A DNA stretch of 64,000 nucleotides from Obelidium mucronatum (GCA_025765595.1 JAIVFH010000026.1:62001-126000); one strand, 5' to 3'. Shown: positions 46,853 to 57,984, counted from the first letter of the stretch. The notes: a model not told the origin generated them from the sequence alone. Translations and numbers: made by a program.

Positions 46853-47013
46853 TATCCTGATTGGAGAAGGGATTCAAATGTCGGAAAAGTTCTTGCAATA
46901 AAGCAGAGATTGGATAAAGCCGGATCAAGCAGAGAGAGTGATGCACGGAAGATGATGCGATACGATGGTCCATTTTTCTTGGTTTTAAAGATATTACCAA
47001 GCACTGACCTTCA

Positions 47014-49055
47014 ATGCCTTCCTCTGATGCTGGGTCCGAAGCATCATCACAGACACCACTCATGGCTGAGGAACAAGCAAATACACTGCCAGATATCCCT
47101 TCAGCACCGCCACCAGCAGCTCCTCCCCCGTTCCAGCGACACCACCTTCTTCCCGATGTAGATTTAGGCGAAGGACCCTCGAGGGCATTTGATGGCGATG
47201 ATGACTGGGACGATTTGTACGCTTTGATTCCAGTTGTTGTCATTCTATTGGGCATTGTTGCTATCGCTTTTCTGCTGTGGCCAATGGTTTCGTATGACGG
47301 GACAGTGTAAGCTGTGTCAAAAAATAACCACATCGTTGGTTGCTAACTGTTTATCTTCAGAGTCGCTATTGTTTCTGGTGGGCAGAGTCATGTCGTGACG
47401 ATTGACACTGCAGACTTCTCTGCTGTGGCTATTGAAGCAACGCCTTTGATTCCGATCGATTCAACGCTGAAAACGGAACACTTGATGATTTTTCAAGAGG
47501 ATGCTAGGAGGCACCTGAGCATTTCGGGGCAAACTGTTGATACGTCTGCATTCACTCACGTGTTTTACAATGCTCCGCCTGTCGCAGTACCGTCCAACAA
47601 AGTCATCAATAGGACACTAAATATGGAGCTTAGCAATAAAGGAAGGCAGTACACCTTTGCCGCTCTGCGATGGGAAGTAATAGAGGGTGGGAATATCACG
47701 GTTGATTGGAGTTTTGATGGAGGAAGGCCGGACTTTTGGGTGCTCCGTTCGAAAGCGGCTTTTGAACTGTGGTAAATCTATTTTATTGCAGTAACCAAGT
47801 ATGTGGTTAATTTGTTTGCGTCAACAGGCGGCAAGACACGTTTCCCCCATTGAACTACCAGATACATCACGAATACTCCACAGAAAAAGGATCCTACACT
47901 CTATCAAATCAACCAACGGATCTCTATTACTTTATATTTTTAGCACCCGCCTATTTTTGGCCAAGTTTCAACGCGATCGGAGAAGCCCACTTTCAACTGC
48001 AGTTCATGGAGTATGATCTCTCTGGAACGAATCCAAAGCATCCAACACCCGTCGTTTCTTGTGAAACTCCATTTGACCACAATCAAGCTTTTCATACAAT
48101 AAGCGCACCAGCTATTTCTCACCATATACCTCCACAACGCACACCTTTGACAGTTCTATACAGCCTATTATCATCAGCATACAACTCAATCATTGGAAAT
48201 TCCAATTTTCTCGGCCAATCTACCTCCCAGCAGCAACAATTTCTACAAATCTCTCGAAATCAAACATACTGGAACCAAACAACATCTTTCCTGACACTCC
48301 CAGCCACATTGGACTCCACATGCCAAATCATCACTCCATCCCCACAATTTATCAAACAAATTCACGTCCTCCTCGTTTCACCCCCCGTCCCATCTCATCT
48401 GTCAGGCGGATCCGGACACGGAGGAAACCACCCATCCAACGAAACAGAAGGTCCCAACAACAACAACGACGACGACTATGGAACACTCCCCCTCAACTCC
48501 ACAACGATTTTCACAATCTCTCCCCGTTTCCGAAACGGAATTGGACCGAGTCCGATTATTTTCTTTGTATGGGCGTTTTGTGCTGTGATTGGATTAAGCA
48601 TTGCAGTTGCGATTGGCATATTCTTGGTTGTCTATGTTGTGGGAATGCTTATTTATTGGGTGAGGAGGTTTTTCGGGTGGGAAACTGAGAGGAGTGGGGC
48701 AGATAGCGATGATGAAGGGCCGGAGCCTTTACCTGTTTACATGCCTCCGGCAACGACAGCCATGGATACAATGAGTGCGGATGGCGGATTCGATAGGCGG
48801 CCACCAGAGTATAGTCCTGTTGATCCACTCGTGGTTTTACCTCTGGGAGAAAACTCAAATTTGCTGTCTCATGGAATCGCGGATGACAACGGGGGTTCGG
48901 TGTACGAAGCGAGGAGAGATAGTTTAGAGGTAGAAGGAGGCGACGAGGAATCAAGTAGTAGCGATGCTCAATTAAGTGATGAACAGCTTTGGGTGGATGA
49001 AGATGAAAGGTTATCACCTGGGGAAAGAGATGTGGGTGGTGTGGGTGAATCATAA
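47014..49055 (+). CDS. Two-TM membrane protein with a central APD1-4-like extracytosolic domain
   Basis: Exons 47014-47306, 47361-47771 and 47828-49055; 643 residues in frame. Topology: acidic/Pro-rich N-terminal tail, TM1 (LYALIPVVVILLGIVAIAFLL), an extracytosolic domain with N-glycosylation sites (NRT, NIT, NQT, NET, NST), TM2 (SIAVAIGIFLVVYVVGMLIYW) and an acidic Ser-rich tail with a PPEYSP motif that could bind WW domains or Nedd4-type ligases. The middle (VDWSFDGGRPDFWVLRS; LSNQPTDLYYFIFLAP) has the feel of the middle domain of plant APD1-4 ubiquitin-ligase membrane proteins, but no RING finger follows. That relation is a guess. Its ATG is only about 160 bp from the start proposed for RhoGAP-like A. 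Confidence 0.7.
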
Positions 49056-49309
49056 TGTTTTTGATACATGACTTATAATTATACGATTCCGTCCCAATCG
49101 ATTCAGCTTCATTGGTTTATTAAGTTCTGTAACCTGAAGCCGGATATGAAGGTGAAATGTTTGCGATTTCTCCTTGTATGCAAGATGCGGCTGTTTCGTT
49201 TTCCCAATATCTCTATATGGCCGTGAAAAAAAACACTATGTATATATATAAGAGCAGCTCGTAGTTTATTCGCATTGGTCTATCTACTATTGGGGATATA
49301 AAAACTCAT

Positions 49310-50974
49310 CTAGTTTTGAGTTGGAACGTGAATCACACCAACTTCAGCCTGATACTCTTTCTCCGCCTTTTCATGGTCAATAACCGGAGAATCGATTTCA
49401 TTGAGAGTAGGATTAATGGCAAAAGATCCTTTTGGAATAAAAGTACCAGCCATAATGACAACACAACCAACCGAAAACATGACGCCAGCAACCATATAGA
49501 ACGGCTCAATACCCGTACTGTAGGCCAAATTCTTGTCATCCTTAATGGCCTTGACCTTGTTTGCAAACACGTCCAAGTATTTCCCAAGCCCAAAGTTGAT
49601 GCAAAAGTAAATGAGAATGTAGGACGAGTAGAGGAAGGCCATGACGGCACCCAATGGAGAAACTTCTTCCGTGTTTTCTTCATCTTCTTCTTGGTGTTCG
49701 AGTTGGGATTGAATGTAGGCAGCAAGAGAAACGTCACCAGCAGCCCAACCCATGGAAATAAACATGAACAAGGCAGCAATGATCCAGGCATATTGGTATG
49801 GAGTCGTACCATTCGTTAATAACGTGTACGCAAGACCTGGAACCAGCCAGACCAAGTTCAAAACCAGCGCATCCCAACGAACCCAAGGAATCGGAGTATG
49901 AATCTGAGTGTTGAAGATAAAGACAATCAAGGCGCCCAGCAGTTCACCAAAGTTGGAGCCACCGTTCATAATCTGAGCAAAAGACGCGTCTCCGAGAACA
50001 ATCTTGGAAAAGTTGGGGGCGATACCGTTTTCTAGGTATCTGTGGAAAACGAGACCAACAGTGTACCCTGGAATCAACCAGAAGAACTTGCGGGAGCTGA
50101 AGATGATGCGTGCACCAACGATAATGGATTGGAAGTAGACAACAGTGTAATGAGAAATGGCGCCCAAAACGGACCTCTTTGGGGCATTGGCAATCTTTTC
50201 TGGGATCTTGCGTTCTGGTGAGGAAACTTGCCACCAGGACACGGCAGCAAAAATGAATAACGGAGGACTAACACACAACGCATAAACATGACCAAGCTTG
50301 CCGATCATGAATGCTGAAAAGAAGGCACCACCAGTTCCAGCAACTTCATACCAAATATGTACAGTCGCATCCATCTTTTTCAGCTTGGCGACATCTCCAC
50401 CAACAATGTCACGAGGAATAACACGTCGAATGAGTTCTACAATACCGTAGGCAACACCGATGGCGAGGAATAGTGGGAAAAGGAGGTATGGAGTCCATTT
50501 TCCGTATGTGGCGGGGTCGGGGCTCTCCTTTCCGTTGACGGTGATGAAGCGGACGATTTGACCACCAGTAGCAGGTTCAATAATGAGGAATACTGAGAGT
50601 GATGGCAGCAAAGAAAGTGATGGCTGTAGCAAGAACTCTTGGGGTTCTGAAACGGAAAATAAGTGGAGCCACAGCAATAGACCCAAGAGACTGGCAGAGC
50701 TGGTTCAGACCTTCAAGCAGACCAATCGTTGCAAATGCATTCGCACTTGTTTCTGGGTTGGAGTTGAAGCGCTCAGTCATCTACATATTTTCGATAAGGT
50801 GCCAAGAATAACCAAAAAGGCAGAAAAACAAGTCGATAAACGCACCATCGTCTTTACGGCACCAAGAGCAGACTCAAGACCGAGTTTGTAGCACATGATG
50901 CCGATCGTGTAGAAGAGCAAGTTACGCTTCTGTTCAGCAGTGAACCCAGGGAACAACTTGTCAAGGGCAGACAT
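49310..50974 (-). CDS. MFS transporter of the fungal GIMCYKLGLES type, one frame break
   Basis: Exon 1 50974-50846 (MSALDKLFPGFTAEQ... KTM) and exon 2 from 50780. It matches an uncharacterised major facilitator family common in basidiomycetes: GIMCYKLGLESALG in TM1, EGLNQLCQSLGSIAVAPL in TM2, FRTPRVL, EPATGG, and VELIRRVIPRDIVGG before VHIWYEVAGTGG. C-terminal half has further TM helices and an acidic loop (HQEEDEENTEEV). After AAITLS the frame ends (IPHY stop), while the +1 frame continues FLIIEPATGG; one base too many lies near 50591. A 61-nt GT-AG intron could formally bridge it but would delete a conserved TM segment. About 532 residues when bridged. Confidence 0.82.
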
Positions 50975-51017
50975 TAATTTGAGGGATCGTAAATAATCGT
51001 ATGAAGGATTCACCCCC

Positions 51018-51024
51018 TTTATAT
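51018..51024 (-). promoter_or_regulatory. TATA box of the MFS transporter gene
   Basis: TATAAAG on the minus strand about 45-50 bp upstream of the ATG at 50974, supporting that ATG over the longer upstream reading. Confidence 0.55.
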
Positions 51025-51133
51025 TTATCCAGTTGGGCAAGGCATGCGCCATATCGATTATTACAGGCTTGATACAAGGCCATTTTGGATATTATTAGTG
51101 TATCCACAAAAATTAATTTAGTGTAATTTAGCC

Positions 51134-54100
51134 TCATTTCTTCATTCGCACGACATTCTCTCGCCCGATTTGATCATCAGCTTTCCTCCTTTCATCACTA
51201 ACCATCTTCCCAACCCTCTCTTGAGTCAAGTGCATATTATACTCAAACAATACGTCAATATTCTTGATAATCAGCTCCAAAAGCGCGGCCGTGGCAACCT
51301 GACATTCCTCCAACACAAACAACTCCACCGCCAATTGCCGCTTGGTCATGAAATTCCACCCAAACCCATCCGGATCCCCCTTCCCATAATCCACCTCCTC
51401 CAAAAACGTGATATGGCATTGGACTCTTCATCTCTGGTTCCGTGGTATTTGGATTCTCTGGAACACTGACAACCTCCTCTGTTTCACTTTTCCGAGAAAC
51501 CACTGGAATTCGATCGATTTCGAAAGCGTTGCTTGAAAGCATGATTTGCATGGGTGTATCCAGGACGGCGAGGAGTGAGTCCATTTCATTTATGGTTGCG
51601 AGGACTTCAGGGGACGGTTCGGGCGAGGTAAATGTCGGCTTCGATTGTCTCGGTGATTTCAATACGGATTCCAGTGAATGTTTCTAGGTCTTGGTATTCG
51701 TCGGGGATTATGGGTGATGATTGGGTGTATTGGGTTTGTTTTTCAAGTTGGGGGTCGTTGGTGGTGGTGGTGTTGGTTTCTGGTTGATTCTCGGAGGCGC
51801 TGGTGGTTGTTGGTTGGATTGTGGATTCGTTTGGGGCGTCGTCTGTGGTTTTTTGCTCGGGTGGGGCTTGATCTGGTGGTATTGCTTCCACTTCTGTTGG
51901 GGCTGCCACTTCTAACGGAGGTAAGCCTTTCTTTTCGCGATATGCATTCGCTGCATCCTGCATTGCCTTGAGAACCCAACTATCGAATTCATCTTCTTCT
52001 CGAAATGTTATCTCATCGTCCATTGGCAAATTCGTCTTGTTGAATGGACTCTCTTTTGGAATTTCCATATTCTTGAAATCAGGTTGAAAAACAGTCCTAT
52101 CGCGAATAATGGGCTCCGTTTTGAACCCGGGAACAGCTGTAATCGCTTCTTCCATGGTCGGGGGCTCAAAAGAATGATTACTGCTTGCAATCGTGGTTCC
52201 ACCGTTTCCTTTCCAAAGATCCTCGACTTCAATCATTTTACTCGCGCGTGTACCGCTGTATTTGGAGGTGATGACGCTTCGTGGTGTGACCATTCTCTTT
52301 GTTTGGCTTGTCATTTGGGTGGGGGCGATGCTTCCAGGTGGGGCGTGGGGTCCGCTGCCGCCGCCTTCCATGGTGGTTGAGGCAATGTCTGTATCTCCGC
52401 TGAAATCGTATAGCCCTTCGTTTCCGTTGTTTGGGTCCAGTCGTCCATATCGCGGCTGCCCATTCCTCCTTCACTTGCATCGCCGCTGTCGCATTCGGCG
52501 TCGAGACTGTCGACGCTGTATTGAATCGCGCTGGGATGCTCGGCCATGTATTTTTCTTCGTTGTAGATTGAGTTTTGCCGGGCAGTGAGACGGAACATGA
52601 GTGGCGCGAAAATGTTTGACAGGGGTCGGAAGAGATGGGGATCTTGTTTCATGCTCACACTTAATCTGTTCATGATTAAGAATTTTAAGGGGTGAATCCG
52701 TGTTCATTTTTTTTCCTTGGAGGAGTCGATTACCTGCACAAATGAGTCAACAAGGACTTGAGAACGAGGAATACTTCTTTGGGTAGCTTTGCGAAAAGCT
52801 TTTGAATTTCAAACAGTTTATCTGCGGTGCTCCAATCCGTTTCTGTATTTAAATACATGGAATTTAACAATGGCATTACAATAAAGGACAGCACCAATAA
52901 TGACAAGCAACACTTTTCCCAGATCGTAATGAAACAACGGCTGTCCAATAGACCGTAAATACGCATACATATCCCACGCCATATTCGTAGTCTCTTCCAT
53001 AGTGAAGGGCTTGATCAAATGTTTTGGAATCACATTGATGTCTCGAACACGCATATCCCAGTAATTTTCATACTCTTTAACAGCGCGTCCTTCTAGTTGA
53101 GTAAAGTCGTTGATGAATGAGGTTCGATAGGCGTGCAACTGCTTCACGGATGTATCTGGTGGAAATTTTAACTTTAAAAGGGTGCTTTTTTTCATGTGCA
53201 TGCATATACCGTCGACAATGTTTGAAATGTATTTCTCGTACTTTTGCCATTGCTCTTCTCGTTTCCTCGTTGCAACAGAAGATCTCTTTACTGGTTGGAA
53301 TGAATTTGTCGGAGCTGCCAAGTCTTCTTCCTCTGCAAAAACATTCGTATTGGAGTGAATAGGACTTTAAATTAATTCTTGTTTCAGGAGTTACCATCAT
53401 CGTCATCCCTTCGGAGCTTCTTCAATAACTCCCGCCTGGTCCGCTCGGCCAACTCCTTTGCTCGCATTTCTGAGGTAGAAAATAATATCAGCGATGAAGA
53501 TAATATTAAGAAGCCAAAAATAAACTACTCAACTGTTTTGAAAGTATACTTGACGTCTAGTTTCATCCATTTTCGAGTACCGCCAGATATTCTTTTCTTC
53601 CGCTCTCTTTCTTGCCATTTCCCTTGCACTTAAAACAGGCGCTTCTACTACTTTCACAACGAGATCTTTGTTTTCCGATTGCGGCACCTTTTTAGGATCG
53701 GCTGGACCAGCGATTTTGGGAAGCACATTTTTTGCAGTGGCTGCGGCACCAGCGATGTTACGTCTGTTGACGTTGGGGGATGAGTTCGTAGATAGAGCAC
53801 CTTCGTTTACACTGGATGCCCGTTTATTGAGATTTGGAGATGGCATTGCATTGAGTCCTGATTTGGGGGGCGCTGGCTTTCTTTGAACTGATGGAGAGTT
53901 TGTCGAAGTTGCTTGGGATTCACTTTTGATGTCGGTTATTGATTTTGATAGCGGGTTCACGGCCGTTTGAGGTTGATGCGATGTATTCTAAAGTAATTAT
54001 TATCAGGATCTCACTGACAGGTTGCTCAATATTGTCTTTCAAAAACAGACCTTTACGATACCCATCCCCCCAGTTTGATCAATATACTGGTTCGACAATG

Positions 54101-54842
54101 AAATAGCTTCTACACCAAGACCATCCAATGGATTAAGTGAATTGAGTCTCCGCATGGACCCGTGGGCAAGACTGGACGCAGAGGCCGTTACGGCCACAGG
54201 CAGATCGACATCCAAATCCAGGGCCAGACTCGACGCCTTCGCTTGCAGAAGCGGATCCAAGGGCGGCAGCGACGCCATCCGCGTTCGCTTCACGGACGCC
54301 GCCGGACTGACGCCGCGGCTTGGCGCCGCCCCCGCAAAGTCGTCGCCAAGCCCGCTGCCGCTGCTTTGACCAATCAGATTCAGCGACGGCTTGCGGCCGA
54401 GCGCCTGGTTTCCTGCGTCGCAAAACGCGTCGGGAATCAGCGACGCGTCCAAGTTTTTGACGGCAACGGCTTTGGCGGCCGGGCTGCTTGCCGCTGCGTG
54501 GCTGCGGGCGGCAGTGCTTGGCTGCTGCTGCGCTTGCTGGCCGTCAAAGCCGCTGTTTTCAGCGCCAAAGTTGATGATTCCAGTGGTGAAGGGGTCAAAG
54601 TTGGTGATGGAAAGCTTGCGGCCGGGACTGGGTGAGCTTCTATTGCTGCTGCTGCAGCTGAGAGTTGAAGCGCCTAGATCGATGGTGCGCTGTCGGTTTG
54701 GACTGGGGCCTGGAGATGCTTGAGTTTGTATGACACGTGTCGCCGAGTTGGCTTCGGCATTTGCGTTTTGTGGAATTGCAGCAGCAACTACTGGCTTTGG
54801 TGCGGGTTTTTGCAATCTTGTTGCATTGATGGAAAGATCCAT
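51134..54842 (-). CDS. Divergent RhoGAP-like protein B with long disordered N-terminus
   Basis: Paralogue of the 42.3-46.9 kb gene with the same order: disordered N-terminus (MDLSINATRLQKP..., Ser/Ala/Gln-rich), NIWRYSKMDETRR, an Arg-rich helix, GRAVKEYENYWDMRVR, AYLRSIGQPLFHYDLGK, ADKLFEIQKLFAKLPKE, LKSLLTHLCR, FRPLSNIFAPLMFR, another disordered stretch with FREEDEFDSWVLKAM, and the C-terminal module DGFGWNFMTKRQLAVELF...EYNMHLTQERV. As in A, no arginine finger is visible. Introns fall at the same places around the RhoGAP-like core (before ETDW and after HLCR). In the disordered segment 51.4-52.5 kb the frame changes three times; candidate GT-AG introns of 59, 61 and 43 nt could explain them, but this is unproven. 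The DNA of exon 1 is GC-rich (54.1-54.6 kb). Confidence 0.65.
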
Positions 54843-55414
54843 CGTTTTGACAGGGGACTTGCTTTCGTTTTTCTATTAATATACATGCCTGCTTCTGGAA
54901 ACAAAAAAGCATATGAATAGCGGAGATATCTCTTATTCAAAGGTATCACAATACGAGGAACTGCCGCTCATTGCGATCCTACTCTATTGAGCCTTGTGGT
55001 CCTCCAAGAGTCCAAATCCGTGCGTTAGGTTATATGACCAGACCTTGCTTGATTATTGATGATGAGACTTTTAAAGTGTGACTCTTTCTGACCATTGAAA
55101 AAAAAAACGTTTGGCATTCGACGTTGTGTGTGCGTTGGGCTTATTCAGGGTTAAGCACTCAACACAAAACTGCCGAAAACCAAAGTCCCCTTGGAAGTAA
55201 CGTAAAGTTTCCTCAAACTGATGCTCTTTTATTTGTGGGGGACTGTCCGGGGACTTGTTTTAGAGGCAGTGTGGACATGAACGTGTGATTAAGGGCATGC
55301 CAACAAATTCTGCAAAATTCCCCGTAATTTGCATTTGGGCTTGACCGACGGATATAAAAAGCCGCCTCTCCCCAAGTGAAGAGCAACAAAAGGACAAAGA
55401 AAAAGATAAGCCCC
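54843..55414. other. Divergent intergenic region, RhoGAP-like B / chitinase 1
   Basis: About 570 bp without a gene, with the chitinase 1 TATA box near its right end. Confidence 0.5.
55353..55360 (+). promoter_or_regulatory. TATA box of chitinase 1
   Basis: TATAAAAA about 60 bp upstream of ATG 55415. This supports 55415 as the start, although the frame opened there meets TGA after 20 codons. Confidence 0.6.
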
Positions 55415-56621
55415 ATGATCAAGCAAATCCTCTGTCTAGTTACAATCCTTGCTTCCTCCTGCCTTGGCCGCTCTTGACTGCTGTGATCTATGCGACATCC
55501 GCGTTTCCCCAGATCCATGTGGAACCTCAGCTCAATGGGGTCAAATGTCTTGTGCCTTGGGTCAAGGTTTCTGTCAGTCCGCTACCTGTGATGACTGTAC
55601 TCCGGCTCTCTTGAGATGCTGTGACAGCTGTACTAGTAACGGACAATGTTCTGGTAGCCTGGCGTGCGTCAATGGAAAGTGTAGCGACGCGACTTGTAAC
55701 TGTGGAGCTCCCTCACCAACTCGTACGACCACCACAACCACTACAACCACTAAAAAAGTTACTACTACCACTGCACCGCCAAGCAGCTCGAAACAGGCTG
55801 ATTGGATACTGGAACGAGCAGTACGGAGAACCACTTGCTACCATTTGTAAGCAAGGGTACAATGTCGTCAATGTCTACAACCTCGCCCACTTTGGATACG
55901 AAAGCGACTTTCCTGAACAACCAAATGGAGTCATTACAAGCAGTATCACTGATATCGCTGCTTGTCGAGCGCTTGGGGTGAAGGTTGTCCTCGTCCTTGG
56001 TGGAGCCAACGGTGCAAAATACTCTGTCGACGGATATCCCTCTGGCTATTCCATCAAGAACGGAGCCAGTCTTGCGAAATCTCTGTGGAATGCATATTTT
56101 TCGAAAAATCAGTTTGATGGTGTTGACTTTGATATCGAAGGGCTCTACAACAACCACGGAACTGGATCCGATTTGGCTGCCATGATTACATACTTTAGAC
56201 AGCAAGGGGGCTCCAACTTTATTATTAGTTTGGCTCCCTACTCAAACTATGACGGAACTGAGGATGCCCAGGCGGTTGTCCGCGATGGAATTTCTCGTGC
56301 CAAGACTTCCATCTCGTACCTAAATGTGCAAACCTACCGCGTTTACTACTCTGGCGTTGAAGACAATGGATTGATTCAAGCAAACTATAACTGGTATGCT
56401 GCGCAATATGGAATCCCAATCAACATTGGAATCAATGTCTGTGTAGATATGCAATCGCCAAGATCAGCCACATGAAGACATTTGCGAAAACTTTGAACCC
56501 TCCGCCTGCTGGATTGTTTATCTGGAGTGCTGATTGTGCTTCCTTGAACCAAAAGAATGGAGTTTCTGGTTTGAGAGTGAGTGAATTCAACAATTGGGTT
56601 CACGGAACTTTCCCCAACTAG
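55415..56621 (+). CDS. Secreted GH18 chitinase with Cys-rich N-terminal module, copy 1; three frame breaks
   Basis: Signal peptide MIKQILCLVTILASSCLG, then a Cys-rich module of about 75 residues (CCDLCDIRVSPDPCG, QGFCQSATCDDC, ACVNGKC), a Thr linker, and a class III-type GH18 domain from LIGYWNEQYGEP through GVKVVLVLGGAN and the catalytic FDGVDFDIEG to FNNWVHGTFPN. The three parts lie in different frames. Breaks: after LGRS the frame hits TGA (TCT-TGA-C at 55472-55478) and continues at +1 with DCCDLCD; at about 55793 (AAA-C-AGG) it again needs +1; at about 56449 one base is missing. With all three bridged the protein is 401 residues and co-linear with copy 2. The catalytic residues are preserved, which argues against old decay. 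Confidence 0.85.
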
Positions 56622-56815
56622 AGTTTGGTGGTGAGACACTATGTTTCGTTTTATGTTTTTTGTCTTTTGAATATGAAGTAATAAAATATCAATTATATAA
56701 TAATAGTATTAAATGTGTCTGCATTCATTAATATTAATATGTTCACAAATTTTTTTCCTTCTAAGCGCTGCGCCGAGATAGATCCCCAATTTAGAAGATA
56801 GATTAAAACAGGGAC

Positions 56816-57984
56816 ATGATCACACAGATTCTCCTCATCCTCCTTGCCTCTCTGACCTTTGCACAAAACGGCTTTCGGGAATGCTGTGACCTCTGCGATG
56901 TTTCCGTCGTCCCTGATGCCTGCGGCTATTCCTCTGAGTTTGGGCAGCTTTCCTGTTCCACTGGCAACGGCTTTTGTCAATCCTTAACATGCAACGACTG
57001 CTCTCCGAATCTATTAAACAGCGGAGATAGCTGCTCAAGCCATGGTCAGTGCAAAGGCAGCTTGGCATGCGTCCAAGGAACGTGTCAGGAGAGTGTGATT
57101 GAGACACAGCCAGAGGCTCACTGGCAGGATCAAGCACCCATTCCCCGCCCTCAGCCACTTCCCCAGCCAAGCAGCAGCCCAAAGCTTATTGGCTACTGGA
57201 ACGGCAATGCGGAACACCTGCTCACTGTATGCCAGCAAGGGTATGACGTAATCAACTTCTACTCGGTCAACAACTTTGGCTTCGACTACCAGAACCCAGC
57301 AGGTGACATTCACCAACAGCGTGCAGGATGTCGCGGCGTGTCGTGCGTTGGGTGTGAAAGTGGTGCTTGTGTTGGGTGGGTCTGATGGTTCATCCTGGGA
57401 GACGGGATATTCGATTTCTGGTGGGGAGAGTCTTAGCAAGGATTCTCTGGGATACTTATTTTGCGGCTGGTCAGTTTGACGGTGTTGATTTTGATATTGA
57501 AGGGCTTGTTGGCAGTGCAGGGACGGGATCGGATTTGGCGGCTATTATCCACTATTTTCGTCAGCAAGGAGGACAGGATTTTATAATCAGTGTTGCGCCT
57601 TATTCTGGTTTCCAAGGCATGCAAGACGCGCAGGATGTAGTGAGAGATGGAATCGCGCGCGCCGCTTCCAGTATTAGCTACCTCAACGTCCAGACTTACG
57701 ACGTATACTACAACGGCATCGAAGACAACGGCCTACTTGCTGAAAACTACAACTGGTACACCAATCAGTACGGTATTCCAGTCAACGTCGGAATCAACGT
57801 TTGCGTTCATCAAGCAAAAGCAACTCTTTACGATATGCAGTGGTTCACGCGGCTCTTGAATGTTCCTCCTGCTGGTTTGTTTCTTTGGACTACTGATTGC
57901 GCTTCCAGAAATCTTTGGAATGGCGTTGTGGGCTTGAGGTCAAAGGATTTCGCTGATTGGGTCCATGGATCGTTTCCATACTAG
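56816..57984 (+). CDS. Secreted GH18 chitinase with Cys-rich N-terminal module, copy 2; two frame breaks
   Basis: Signal peptide MITQILLILLASLTFAQ, Cys-rich module (ECCDLCDVSVVPDACG, GFCQSLTCNDC, ACVQGTC), a Pro/Gln linker instead of the Thr linker of copy 1, then GH18 from LIGYWNGNAEHLL with GVKVVLVLGGSDG, FDGVDFDIEG and NVGINVCV to VHGSFPY. Within the catalytic domain the frame must move +1 twice: at about 57298 (CCA-G-CAG, between YQNP and VTFTNSV) and at about 57441 (AAG-G-ATT, between SLSK and ILWDTYF). After bridging, the segment lengths equal those of copy 1 and the product is 388 residues. A 58-nt GT-AG stretch could remove the first break but would delete the conserved VAACRALGVK strand. 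Confidence 0.85.
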
